Of a DNA stretch of 64,000 nucleotides, positions 9,664 to 18,381 are shown one piece after another. The stretch is from Alphaproteobacteria bacterium (GTDB lineage: Bacteria; Pseudomonadota; Alphaproteobacteria; Paracaedibacterales; VGCI01). How positions within the stretch are numbered: position 1 is the stretch's first letter; each line of letters opens with the position of its first letter. The stretch spans positions 228,213-292,212 of the forward strand of contig VGCI01000002.1 of the NCBI GenBank assembly GCA_016870095.1, given 5' to 3'. A model generated the notes under the pieces. It was not told the origin of the DNA and ran no database searches. It saw only the letters and a list, made by a program, of their open reading frames with translations. Made by a program: the position numbers and the translations under genes.

Positions 9664-10647
9664 ATGATCCCAGTTACCGCATTTCATACAAAAACAAGAG
9701 AACAGCTTAAATGGGCTCAAAAAATATTTATTACTTACCACCGGTCTTTAAACGGGAAAGTATCTCTTGTTTTTGCTGTGATAAAAAAGTTTTATGGTTT
9801 TGTGGTATTCGTTATATCAGAATTATTTGAATACCTCGCGTTTATTTTAAGCTCTATCGCTAAATTTACATTATTGGTTGCCTCAAAATTATCTACTTTT
9901 TATCACTACACACAACGAAGACTATATGTTTGGAAAATTCTTTCTGCACGAAAGAAATGGTATGTCAATAAAGAGGGAAGTTTTTATAACCCAAAACTCA
10001 AAGCAACCATCCGTCCAAATTGGGAATGTTCGTGGACACTAAGCCGTCTCCAAAACCAATATAATGGTTTTGAGTCCAAGGAAATTGCTCAAGATGCGGC
10101 CTTTAAAATGTGGATGAAAAAACGCCGCTTAGAAAGTCGCCTAGATATGCGCGATATGGCGATTAAAATTCCCCTTAATTTGAGTCACAAAATTCTTTCC
10201 AATAAAATTAATCTTCGAAAAGCATCTCCTAAAGATGCGGACCTAATCTTAACTTTCCTGGAAAACCTCGGCCATCCCAAAGGTGATGAAAATATGAAGG
10301 CACGAATACAAGCCTATTCTTATGGGAATCATAATCACATTTTGATTGCTGAAAAAGGAAAGATAATTGTTGGGTTCATTGCCTTTATTATTTATGATTT
10401 ATTTGAATGTAAGGGAAAGAGATGCCACATTGAAAAATTAGTTGTCGATAGCTCGCCGTCTGGCCTTTCTATTAAACGAAAACTTATGCAAAGTGTCGAG
10501 TCATTTGTAAGAGATAATGAGGGAACTTTTATTGATCTTATGAGTGATTCAGCGCGCAGTGAAGGGACAACTCATGATTTTTATAAATTTATGGGTTATG
10601 AAAATGATAATTCTTTAGCTAAGACATATTTAAGGAAAGAACTTTAA
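9664..10647 (+). CDS. GNAT-family N-acetyltransferase with hydrophobic N-terminal region
   Basis: Protein of about 327 residues. The C-terminal 140 residues look like a GNAT fold: INLRKASPKDADLILTFLENLG (first strand and helix), ILIAEKGKIIVGFIAFII (central strands) and IEKLVVDSSPSG leading into the acetyl-CoA-binding region, then FYKFMGYEND near the end. The N-terminal part has a hydrophobic helical stretch (about 30-80) that could associate with membrane, then a basic region rich in Trp and Tyr with no family I recognise. ATG 9664 is chosen over TTG 9649 because GGAG at 9651-9654 is nine bases upstream of it. The substrate is unknown. The gene stands alone and converges on the GT-C-like gene. 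Confidence 0.65.
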   Translation: MIPVTAFHTKTREQLKWAQKIFITYHRSLNGKVSLVFAVIKKFYGFVVFVISELFEYLAFILSSIAKFTLLVASKLSTFYHYTQRRLYVWKILSARKKWYVNKEGSFYNPKLKATIRPNWECSWTLSRLQNQYNGFESKEIAQDAAFKMWMKKRRLESRLDMRDMAIKIPLNLSHKILSNKINLRKASPKDADLILTFLENLGHPKGDENMKARIQAYSYGNHNHILIAEKGKIIVGFIAFIIYDLFECKGKRCHIEKLVVDSSPSGLSIKRKLMQSVESFVRDNEGTFIDLMSDSARSEGTTHDFYKFMGYENDNSLAKTYLRKEL

Positions 10648-10694
10648 GCCTTAATCATTATCAATGATAAAATAAAGAGTTAACATTTATACCG

Positions 10695-12560
10695 TTATTT
10701 AGAAAGCTGAGGAGAATTTTCTTTTGCACACAATCGGGAGATTTGGGACAAGCCTAAAATAATAGCGATTGTAAGATACGGATGGATATACCGTATGTTT
10801 GGCAAGTAGAATAAGTGAAGAGACAATCCTGCAAATGCCGCTAACGCAATAACTCGAACATTGGGCGCATTTCCTTTAAGGGCCAACCAAAACAAGCCTA
10901 CTCCGGCTAATATATATTGCGGATAAAACTCACGGAAGTGAATCAAAAAAAGCCCCTTTTCGTTAAAAGAATCATTCAAACCCAAAATATAAGTGATAGC
11001 TTGATAATACAAAGAAGGATATAAGGGCAGATTCTCGGGTATTTGGGAGGCTTTTGTTAATAACACAAATTCTCCCCCCCAAATATTATGTAGAGGTATC
11101 AAAAGTACAGGTACCAAGCCACAAAGCATTATAAACCGAGATCTCCACCCTAGGGGGGTAAAGGTCGTAGTAAAGAGATGAAACACCACAATCACTCCCA
11201 TAAAGATCGCCAAATTGGGCCGAATGGAAATACTGATTGCACTTAAGAAAAAAGCAAGAACACCCCATCCCGTTTTGTGGATAGATTTTGCCAAAAGAGT
11301 CAAAGTTATAAATAGCAAGGCAAAGGCAATTCCTTCCCCGTATAAATTAATGATTGAGTTGAGATACAATTTAAAGCTCAGACCGATGCCATTAAACATA
11401 TGGGCAAAAGCCAAGAGTGACAATATAAGAGCAGTATAACGTGTTAAAAATACCGAAAAGAAGCGATAAAAAATAACGGGAACAAAAATGATAAGACAAA
11501 CTTGAAGAATATAAGCATCACCAAACATGAGCATTTCGAGAAAACGAACATAACGCGTTCCCGGCATAAAATAAAAGACTCGCTCCGGGGACATTAACGC
11601 TACCCCCCAATCTCCTATCACCCATTTCTCCAGCATCTCATAGGGAAAACCACCATGTATAATGCCATCCCCACCCCCTTTTGCCAAAATACCCCATCGA
11701 AAAATATTTGGAAAATTCACCCAAAAAGAGATTGCAGACAGTCCCAAAAGCAAAGATTGCAATCCAAAATCAAGAGTGGGGTTAAGAAAAAATAATCCAC
11801 AGAAAAGCGCCGCAAGACCCAAGAAAAGACATAAAATGCGAGTGAAATCATAAAATTTATAGAGTGCAGTTTTCTCTAATTTTATTTTTAAATTATTATA
11901 CCCCTTTTCATCCCATTGACCTCCAAATCCCTGGATTCTGGACCCTACATGATCCTTTTGAACCACTAAAGTCTCAACGGTGATATCGTGAATTTTGCTT
12001 TGACCATCACGAATAAAAAACCATAATCCTTTCAGAGCCAAGGTCATACCTACCATCTCTGGTATAATTTCATAACTTACAACGTAAGGAATATTTTTCC
12101 TCTCAAGAGAGTTTAGGGGTAAATAGAAATTATATTTTGGAAGATTGATCCATCCACTGCGCAAAGAAAGCACACCTTCATCAATATCAATTGTTCGCAC
12201 CAAACGCCTGTCTTTATAACCCTGCAAGTAACCATCTGCCGTTAAAAAGTAGGGATATTTTTCAGTATCTTCCAGGAATTGATTGGGCGTAACGGGCGTT
12301 GCTTTCGTGTCGAGTAGAAATCTTTCTTGTTCGGGAATTGCGAGCTGGGGCACCCAATGACTAAGCATCAGAAAGGATATACCCATAATAAGAAAAGTGG
12401 GCTTCACTCTCTCTCGTATAATGCCGAATAAAAGTAAATATATAGTTAGAAGTGCAAATGAATAATCAAATATTCCTTCAAAAGGTCGACCATGAAAAAC
12501 ATATAGGCACAGAAGAAATAGAAGTTTGACCAGAACAGATTGACCCTTCAAATTCATCAT
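10695..12560 (-). CDS. polytopic membrane protein, probable GT-C-type glycosyltransferase
   Basis: Protein of 621 residues. After two N-terminal membrane segments comes a roughly 150-residue extramembrane region (about 70-230), then about nine or ten more membrane segments. The loop stretches GGGDGIIHGGFPYEML and FYFMPGTRYVRFLEMLMFGD resemble the first-loop and repeat-entry regions of GT-C enzymes that use polyprenyl-phosphate sugars; this is similarity by eye, not an identified family. Its ATG overlaps the stop of the HAD-UbiA gene by four bases, so the two are translationally coupled. Context (tkt, UbiA-type pentosyl-lipid synthesis) suggests transfer of a lipid-linked pentose to an envelope polymer; that is inference. 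Confidence 0.6.
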   Translation of the reverse strand: MMNLKGQSVLVKLLFLLCLYVFHGRPFEGIFDYSFALLTIYLLLFGIIRERVKPTFLIMGISFLMLSHWVPQLAIPEQERFLLDTKATPVTPNQFLEDTEKYPYFLTADGYLQGYKDRRLVRTIDIDEGVLSLRSGWINLPKYNFYLPLNSLERKNIPYVVSYEIIPEMVGMTLALKGLWFFIRDGQSKIHDITVETLVVQKDHVGSRIQGFGGQWDEKGYNNLKIKLEKTALYKFYDFTRILCLFLGLAALFCGLFFLNPTLDFGLQSLLLGLSAISFWVNFPNIFRWGILAKGGGDGIIHGGFPYEMLEKWVIGDWGVALMSPERVFYFMPGTRYVRFLEMLMFGDAYILQVCLIIFVPVIFYRFFSVFLTRYTALILSLLAFAHMFNGIGLSFKLYLNSIINLYGEGIAFALLFITLTLLAKSIHKTGWGVLAFFLSAISISIRPNLAIFMGVIVVFHLFTTTFTPLGWRSRFIMLCGLVPVLLIPLHNIWGGEFVLLTKASQIPENLPLYPSLYYQAITYILGLNDSFNEKGLFLIHFREFYPQYILAGVGLFWLALKGNAPNVRVIALAAFAGLSLHLFYLPNIRYIHPYLTIAIILGLSQISRLCAKENSPQLSK

Positions 12561-13951
12561 CCTAAGCCCTTGGCAAATACGCCAAATAGAAAAATTATGA
12601 TTCCAACAAGATAGGAAATCGGGTCCTTCAAGGCAAATAAAACTGGGTCTTGATTCATTTCACCGCGTAGCGCAATTAACCAGAGTCGTAATTTCCAATA
12701 CAATAATACATAAGCTGAGCCCCATAAGAAGTCTGGATGAGCATACAGCTTGGTCACTTGAGTCGAATTAATATATAGGGTAAGAATGAGTATGGATAAC
12801 AATCCAGAACTTGCTCCTGCAATTTTAAGCAACAAATCATCTTGAAGTTGGTACCCCCGACGAGTCTCTAGAGGTTGTTCATTTCGGTTAGCCTTTTCAA
12901 TTTCTGCCGTTCGCTTCATGAAAGCTAAGCTCAGAAAGAAAAATACACAAAATGCTAACAACCATGATGACTGCTCAATATCGTTTATCACTTGCCCATA
13001 AAGAACCCGAACAGCATAAAGTGTGCTTAAACAAAACACATCTAAAATAGGCTGAGATTTTAGAGAAAATGAATAAAGAAAAGTCAGGAAAATGTATCCA
13101 ATAAGAACCCATAGTCCTTCAGGTAGCCATAAGTAAGATAGGACAATTGCTGACGTTAGCAATGTTAGACTCAACCAAATTCCTTGGTCGATTGTCAGAT
13201 CCCCTCTTGCAAAAGGACGCTTTTTTTTCTCAGGATGATGGCGGTCATCTTCCACATCGGCCATGTCATTAATTAAGTAGATAGCCGATGCTGCTAAGGA
13301 AAAACAAATAAAACCAAAAACTCCGATCGAAAGCGTTCGCAAACTTAAAAAATGACTCGTCAAAAGAGGTAGAAAAATCAACCCATTTTTTGCCCATTGA
13401 TGGGGACGTATAGCTTTGAGAAAGGGTAAAAAAATTGAAGGTCGCGTAAATCTCTCGTGTTTGTGAGAGTAGGCTAAACCCCCTACAATATAAGCCGTTT
13501 GAGATTTATTAAAAATAGGAAGATCAGCACGACTATCCCCCACATAATCAAAAGGACGACCAGCTGCAAATTCTTGCATAGTTAGAAGTTTTTTTCTCCC
13601 CTTACAATTATGGGTATGGGATGTCGCCAAAACGGCATCGAAAATCCCTAAGTAACTCGCAATTTGATGCGCTACTTTTTCATGGGTAGCCGTTGCCAAT
13701 ACTACGAGGCGTTTATCCTTTTTGGCTTGGTGAATAAGCGCCATAACCTCAGTATTATAGGGTAAAGTAGCTGGGTCTGTTTTCATCTCATTAACAATAG
13801 CAGCTTTAATTTTTTCGGGGCGAAACCGTTGCCGGAAAAGTAATTTGAGAGTTTGCCAGGGAGAAATGGCGAAAGAACGGATAAGCTGTTCTCTTAAAAT
13901 ATCTGTATGGATTAAAGATTCATCAAGATCTACAAAAAGGATTGGTTTCAT
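12557..13951 (-). CDS. HAD phosphatase-UbiA prenyltransferase fusion (decaprenyl-phosphate phosphoribosyltransferase-like)
   Basis: The N-terminal 190 residues form a HAD hydrolase: FVDLDESLIH (nucleophile Asp8, acid Asp10), VVLATATHE (motif II) and YVGDSRADLPIF (motif IV). The C-terminal 270 residues are a UbiA-type membrane prenyltransferase: IRPHQWAKNGLIFLPLL, the Mg-binding INDMADVEDDRHHPEKKKRP and about eight membrane helices. This layout resembles proteins related to mycobacterial Rv3806c, which joins PRPP to decaprenyl phosphate; the HAD part could remove the 5-phosphate. The product could instead be a quinone or other prenyl donor. It starts four bases after the tkt stop and overlaps the next gene, so the three form an operon. 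Confidence 0.8.
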   Translation of the reverse strand: MKPILFVDLDESLIHTDILREQLIRSFAISPWQTLKLLFRQRFRPEKIKAAIVNEMKTDPATLPYNTEVMALIHQAKKDKRLVVLATATHEKVAHQIASYLGIFDAVLATSHTHNCKGRKKLLTMQEFAAGRPFDYVGDSRADLPIFNKSQTAYIVGGLAYSHKHERFTRPSIFLPFLKAIRPHQWAKNGLIFLPLLTSHFLSLRTLSIGVFGFICFSLAASAIYLINDMADVEDDRHHPEKKKRPFARGDLTIDQGIWLSLTLLTSAIVLSYLWLPEGLWVLIGYIFLTFLYSFSLKSQPILDVFCLSTLYAVRVLYGQVINDIEQSSWLLAFCVFFFLSLAFMKRTAEIEKANRNEQPLETRRGYQLQDDLLLKIAGASSGLLSILILTLYINSTQVTKLYAHPDFLWGSAYVLLYWKLRLWLIALRGEMNQDPVLFALKDPISYLVGIIIFLFGVFAKGLG

Positions 13952-13955
13952 CCGA

Positions 13956-15986
13956 TTAAATATCCTTTAATTTTTTTTGAATCATTTTAACAATCGCTTG
14001 GGATGTTATGCCAAAATGAGCGTAAAGGTCCTTATAAGGTGCTGAAGCTCCAAAACTATTAATACCAACGATAAATCCCTCATCTCGAATATACTTTTCC
14101 CAACCGAATGGACTTGCCGCTTCAATAGCTACGCGCAAAACTGACCCTAAGGTTTCCTCACGATAGGTCTTCGATTGTTGGTCAAATAGCTGCCAACATG
14201 GCATAGAAACAACTGCTGCATTAATATTTAATTCTGCAAGCTGGTTCTTGGCATCCAATGCAATGTGAACCTCTGATCCCGTCGCCAGAAGTGTAACCTG
14301 TCGAGCTGCTTTACTTTCTCTTAAAACATATCCTCCATAGGAAGATAAATTTTCTGTCGTTTTTTGCGTACGCACTGTTGGAATAGGTTGACGTGTTAAA
14401 GCTAAAACAGAGGGTGTTTCTCGATGTTCTAACGCTAACGCCCAACACTCGGCCGTTTCAACACCATCTGCAGGTCGAAAAACATTGAGATTGGGAATTG
14501 CTCGCAAAGCCGCAAGATGTTCTATAGGTTGATGAGTTGGACCATCCTCCCCTAACCCAATCGAGTCATGAGTAAGTACATAGATGACTTGACGCTTCAT
14601 CAAAGCGCAAAGGCGCAACGCCGGCCGCAAATAATCACTAAAAATTAAAAATGTCCCCCCATAAGGGATAAAAAGATTAGATAGACTTAACCCATTCATA
14701 ATGGCCGCCATACCATGTTCCCGTACACCATACCGTATATAAGATCCCTCAAAATTAAGAGATGATATATCGATTTGAGATTGGCCTTTTGTGTTATTTG
14801 AACCTGTTAAATCAGCAGATCCTCCAACAAGTTCGGGAATTTTATGGGTTAATATGTCCAACATGCGTTGAGATAATTGACGTGTGGCTTGGTTGGGTAA
14901 TTCGCTTTGCACTTGCAAGATAAAGTTTTGTATTCCTTCATACCATTTTTCTGGCAATTTGCCCTCGAGCCTTCTTAAAATTTCTGACTTATAGGGAGAC
15001 TTTTCTAGCACAGATATCCAGGCATTTGATTTTTTCTCACCCTGCTTTCCAATATCGCGCCAAGCCTTTAAAATTTCACTTGGCACTACAAAAGGTTCAT
15101 GATGCCATCCCAAAGCTTTACGTGTCGCTGCCACCTCTTCTGCTCCCAAGGGAGATCCATGAGCCGCAGCTGTTCCCTCCTTTTTAGGCGCTCCAAAACC
15201 AATGCTTGTTCGACACGCAATCATTGAAGGGCGGTCCGACCTTTGAGCCGCAAGGATGGCCTTTCTAATCTCAGCCTCATCATGACCATCAATAGCTTGA
15301 CAATGCCATCCCAACGCCTCAAACCGAGCGGATTGATTATCAGATACAGCTAATGAGGTTGGGCCATCAATCGATATATGATTATCATCAAAGAAAACAA
15401 TTAATTTTCCCAGTTTTAAGTGACCTGCAAACGATGCGACTTCATGGGAAATTCCTTCCATCAAATCCCCATCGCTCGCAATAACATAAGTATAATGATT
15501 GAAAAGGTTAGCTTCAAAATGTGCAGCAGCCATTTTTTCTGCTAAGGCCATCCCAACAGCAGCCCCCAAACCTTGACCTAAAGGCCCAGTGGTTGTTTCA
15601 ATGCCAAGCGCATGTCCATATTCAGGATGTCCGGCAGTAATGCTCCCCCATTGGCGGAATTGTTTTAACTGATCCACAGTCATATCCGAATAGCCCGTTA
15701 AATAGAGAAGAGCATAGAGCAGCATAGAGCCGTGCCCTGCAGATAAAACAAAACGATCCCGATTGGGCCATGTCGGCTGTTGGGGGTCAAAATTCAAGAA
15801 ATCTCGGAATAATACCGTTGCTACATCTGCCATACCCATTGGCATACCAGGATGTCCAGACTGGGCCGCTTCAACAGCATCTATGGCGAGGAAACGAATG
15901 GCATTAGCCATGTCCCGATGAGATGGATCACATTTGGATTCGTAAGAAGATTTTGTCATTGGTTCAGCTACTTTCATATAACCCAT
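13956..15986 (-). CDS. tkt: transketolase
   Basis: Thiamine-diphosphate enzyme moving two-carbon units between pentose, triose, hexose and tetrose phosphates. The 676-residue product has all three domains: the ThDP-binding N-terminal part (GHPGMPMGMADVA, SAGHGSMLLYALLYLTGY, ASDGDLMEGISHEVASFAGH, FFDDNHISIDG), the pyrimidine domain (VGGSADLTGSNNT, RYGVREHGMAAIMNG, THDSIGLGEDGPTHQPIEHL) and the C-terminal domain. The start is uncertain among ATGs at 15986, 15977 and 15959; none has a strong ribosome binding site. It is first in an operon with the HAD-UbiA and membrane genes, four bases from the next. Talc-type transaldolase is at 42.5 kb. Confidence 0.95.
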   Translation of the reverse strand: MGYMKVAEPMTKSSYESKCDPSHRDMANAIRFLAIDAVEAAQSGHPGMPMGMADVATVLFRDFLNFDPQQPTWPNRDRFVLSAGHGSMLLYALLYLTGYSDMTVDQLKQFRQWGSITAGHPEYGHALGIETTTGPLGQGLGAAVGMALAEKMAAAHFEANLFNHYTYVIASDGDLMEGISHEVASFAGHLKLGKLIVFFDDNHISIDGPTSLAVSDNQSARFEALGWHCQAIDGHDEAEIRKAILAAQRSDRPSMIACRTSIGFGAPKKEGTAAAHGSPLGAEEVAATRKALGWHHEPFVVPSEILKAWRDIGKQGEKKSNAWISVLEKSPYKSEILRRLEGKLPEKWYEGIQNFILQVQSELPNQATRQLSQRMLDILTHKIPELVGGSADLTGSNNTKGQSQIDISSLNFEGSYIRYGVREHGMAAIMNGLSLSNLFIPYGGTFLIFSDYLRPALRLCALMKRQVIYVLTHDSIGLGEDGPTHQPIEHLAALRAIPNLNVFRPADGVETAECWALALEHRETPSVLALTRQPIPTVRTQKTTENLSSYGGYVLRESKAARQVTLLATGSEVHIALDAKNQLAELNINAAVVSMPCWQLFDQQSKTYREETLGSVLRVAIEAASPFGWEKYIRDEGFIVGINSFGASAPYKDLYAHFGITSQAIVKMIQKKLKDI

Positions 15987-16038
15987 TTTTATAGCATAAA
16001 CAAATAACCTTGAGGAGAATTTTTGGCAGTGTATTAAT

Positions 16039-16057
16039 GATCTTTAGATTAAAGATC
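16039..16057. other. perfect inverted repeat between rocD and tkt
   Basis: GATCTTTA (16039-16046) and TAAAGATC (16050-16057) pair perfectly over eight bases with a three-base loop. It lies 11 bases beyond the rocD stop and 50 bases upstream of tkt. No T run follows on the minus strand, so a terminator is unlikely on its own; an operator or an attenuating hairpin before tkt is possible. Confidence 0.35.
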
Positions 16058-16067
16058 CCTACCCCTT

Positions 16068-17294
16068 TCACAAATTTTCGAGAACCAATCTTATTTTTTC
16101 AATAGCCCAATCTAATTCTTGTTTTGTAATCACTAACGGAGGCGCAAGACGCACAACAGTTTCATGGGTTTCCTTTGATAGAATTCCCTGTTTCAAGAGA
16201 TTTTCACAAACCTTGCGCGCAGAAATAATATCAGGATCAAGATCAACCCCTATCCACAAACCTATCCCCCTTACATTAAGAATCGCTGAACTTTTAATCG
16301 ATTTCATCTCTTCCATAAAATAAGCTCCAAGTTCAGCACTATGTTCTGCCAGTTTTTCTTCCTCTAATATTTCAAGAGCACGATGAGCAAGGGTTGCAGC
16401 CAATGGGTTACCACCAAAGGTTGATCCATGACTACCGGGATTAAAGACACTCATAAGATGTTCCTTACCCACAAGAGCGGAAACAGGGAAAAACCCACCC
16501 CCCAATGCTTTTCCTAAAATCATGGCATCTGGCTCAACATTTTCATGATCGCAAGCAAACATTTTTCCCGTACGTCCAAGACCACTTTGCACCTCATCCA
16601 CGACCAGAAGCACATTGTTTTTTCTGCATATTTGAGACACTTCAGAGAGCCAACCTTTTGGGGGAACAATGATACCTGCTTCTCCTTGAATAGGTTCAGT
16701 CAAAACGGCACAGGTATTTGGTGTAATGGCTGCTTGGATTGCAGCCGCATTCCCAAAAGGGACCTCAACGAAACCAGGCAAGAAGGGACCAAATCCTTCT
16801 TTATAGGAAGGTTCACTGGAAAAGCTAATGACCCCACTTGTACGACCATGAAAATTGCTCGCCATGACAATAATTTCAGCCTTATTATCAGGAATTTTTT
16901 TGATAAAATGCCCCCAACGTCTTACAGCTTTAATAGCAGTTTCAACAGCTTCAGCGCCGGTATTCATGGGTAGGGCTCTGTCCATACGTGTAAATTCACA
17001 TAGTTTTTGTAAAAAGGGAGGCAAAACATCTGTGTAATAAGCCCGCGAACACATGGATAAGCGACTCGCTTGAGCCATCAAAACTGCCAGAAGCTTGGGA
17101 TTACAATGCCCGTGACTCACTGCAGAATAGGCCGACATCATGTCTAAATATTTATTGTTATCCACATCCCATAACCAAACACCCTCTCCCCGTGTCAAAA
17201 CTACAGGAATTGGTCGGTAATTATGAGCACACCATTTTTCCTCAAGATCAATATAACTTTGCGATTTTAGTTGTTCTCTTTTTACGTCTATCAT
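16068..17294 (-). CDS. rocD: ornithine aminotransferase
   Basis: PLP enzyme converting ornithine and 2-oxoglutarate to glutamate semialdehyde and glutamate. The product (about 408 residues from ATG 17294) has the class III aminotransferase pattern: MNTGAEAVETAIKAVRRWG, NFHGRTSG, the PLP Asp motif VVDEVQSGLGRTG, and the Schiff-base Lys in ILGKALGGGFFPVSAL. These details fit ornithine aminotransferase better than acetylornithine aminotransferase. ATG 17294 is preferred to the longer 17330 start because AGGAG lies seven bases upstream and it overlaps the rocF stop as ATGA, meaning translational coupling. With rocF it forms a two-step arginine catabolic operon. Confidence 0.92.
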   Translation of the reverse strand: MIDVKREQLKSQSYIDLEEKWCAHNYRPIPVVLTRGEGVWLWDVDNNKYLDMMSAYSAVSHGHCNPKLLAVLMAQASRLSMCSRAYYTDVLPPFLQKLCEFTRMDRALPMNTGAEAVETAIKAVRRWGHFIKKIPDNKAEIIVMASNFHGRTSGVISFSSEPSYKEGFGPFLPGFVEVPFGNAAAIQAAITPNTCAVLTEPIQGEAGIIVPPKGWLSEVSQICRKNNVLLVVDEVQSGLGRTGKMFACDHENVEPDAMILGKALGGGFFPVSALVGKEHLMSVFNPGSHGSTFGGNPLAATLAHRALEILEEEKLAEHSAELGAYFMEEMKSIKSSAILNVRGIGLWIGVDLDPDIISARKVCENLLKQGILSKETHETVVRLAPPLVITKQELDWAIEKIRLVLENL

Positions 17295-18184
17295 GGGAGC
17301 TCTCCTGTTATTATTGATACAAGATCCCATACCAATTGAGATGTCTTGTTATCTAAATCCTTATGGGGGTTAAATTCCGTTATTTCTAGAGCAAGGAATT
17401 CAGGATCATGCCCCAATTCCCATAAAACTCTTTTTACGTCATTTAACTTCAAACCGGCTACTTCGGGCGTTCCCGTCCCTGGTGCTTCTTCCGGATCGAA
17501 TGCATCCACATCAATACTTAATCCAAACCGCCGCGCAGTAATCTTATCTCGTGCTTCCTCGAAAACAACGGAAAAACCTCTCTCTTGTACTTCAGTCATA
17601 GAGTAGATTTTTACACCCAATCCCGTTAAAAGGTCAGCCTCTCCTTTTTCAAAACTACGAATACCAATCAGACAGAGATTTTCTGGTTTTATTTTTGGCA
17701 CTTCCTTCCCCAGGTGCGTAAAACAAGTATCCCCCTGCCCCAAAAGGACAGCCACCGGCATACCATGAATATTTAATGAAGGACTTGTTTGAGGAATATG
17801 TGCATCCAAATGTGCATCTATCCAAATTAATCCTATATCTTCTTCAGGTAGAGCCGCCTTCACCCCACCCCAAGTACCAATAGCAATGGAGTGATCTCCC
17901 CCCAGAACAAGAGGTATCTCTCCTCGTTGAATCGTGGCTTTTGCTTGATCATACAAGTGAGATACGACTTCTAAGACATGATCTGCATGCAGAGTTGCTT
18001 CAAGAGAAGACAACGGCACAGAATGAGAAAAACCTAAAGGGTGTTTATGCCAATAGGTAAGAGCTTTAGGGAAAATTTGAAAAAATTTAGGAATTTGATC
18101 AAACAGAACTTTTGGTCCGTCCGCCGTCCCCATATCTCGAGCGCCCCATCCCGAGCCAACACCAATAATTTTCCACTGACGCAC
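17291..18184 (-). CDS. rocF: arginase
   Basis: Dinuclear Mn enzyme hydrolysing arginine to ornithine and urea. All metal motifs are present: GGDHS (95-99, His98), IDAHLDAH (122-129) and SIDVDAFDPEEAPGTGTPE near residue 225. At 297 residues the length is normal. It starts with GTG at 18184, supported by AAGGA a few bases upstream. The start of rocD overlaps its stop, so ornithine is passed straight to the aminotransferase. No urease or arginine transporter is in the window. Confidence 0.95.
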   Translation of the reverse strand: MRQWKIIGVGSGWGARDMGTADGPKVLFDQIPKFFQIFPKALTYWHKHPLGFSHSVPLSSLEATLHADHVLEVVSHLYDQAKATIQRGEIPLVLGGDHSIAIGTWGGVKAALPEEDIGLIWIDAHLDAHIPQTSPSLNIHGMPVAVLLGQGDTCFTHLGKEVPKIKPENLCLIGIRSFEKGEADLLTGLGVKIYSMTEVQERGFSVVFEEARDKITARRFGLSIDVDAFDPEEAPGTGTPEVAGLKLNDVKRVLWELGHDPEFLALEITEFNPHKDLDNKTSQLVWDLVSIITGELP

Positions 18185-18381
18185 CTGTAAGTCCTTTCTG
18201 ACAACTTTGGGCTCTATAGCTTATTGTGGAATAAAAAGGTAAATTTTGTATGAAATTGTATCGTTTAATAGACCTATTCCTTTTTAACCAAATAAGAGGG
18301 GATAAATATATAGATTTATGAAGATATAACTATGGTATCGTCAGTTTTAATGAGAGGTTTAAAAAAAGAAAGAATAAGAGA

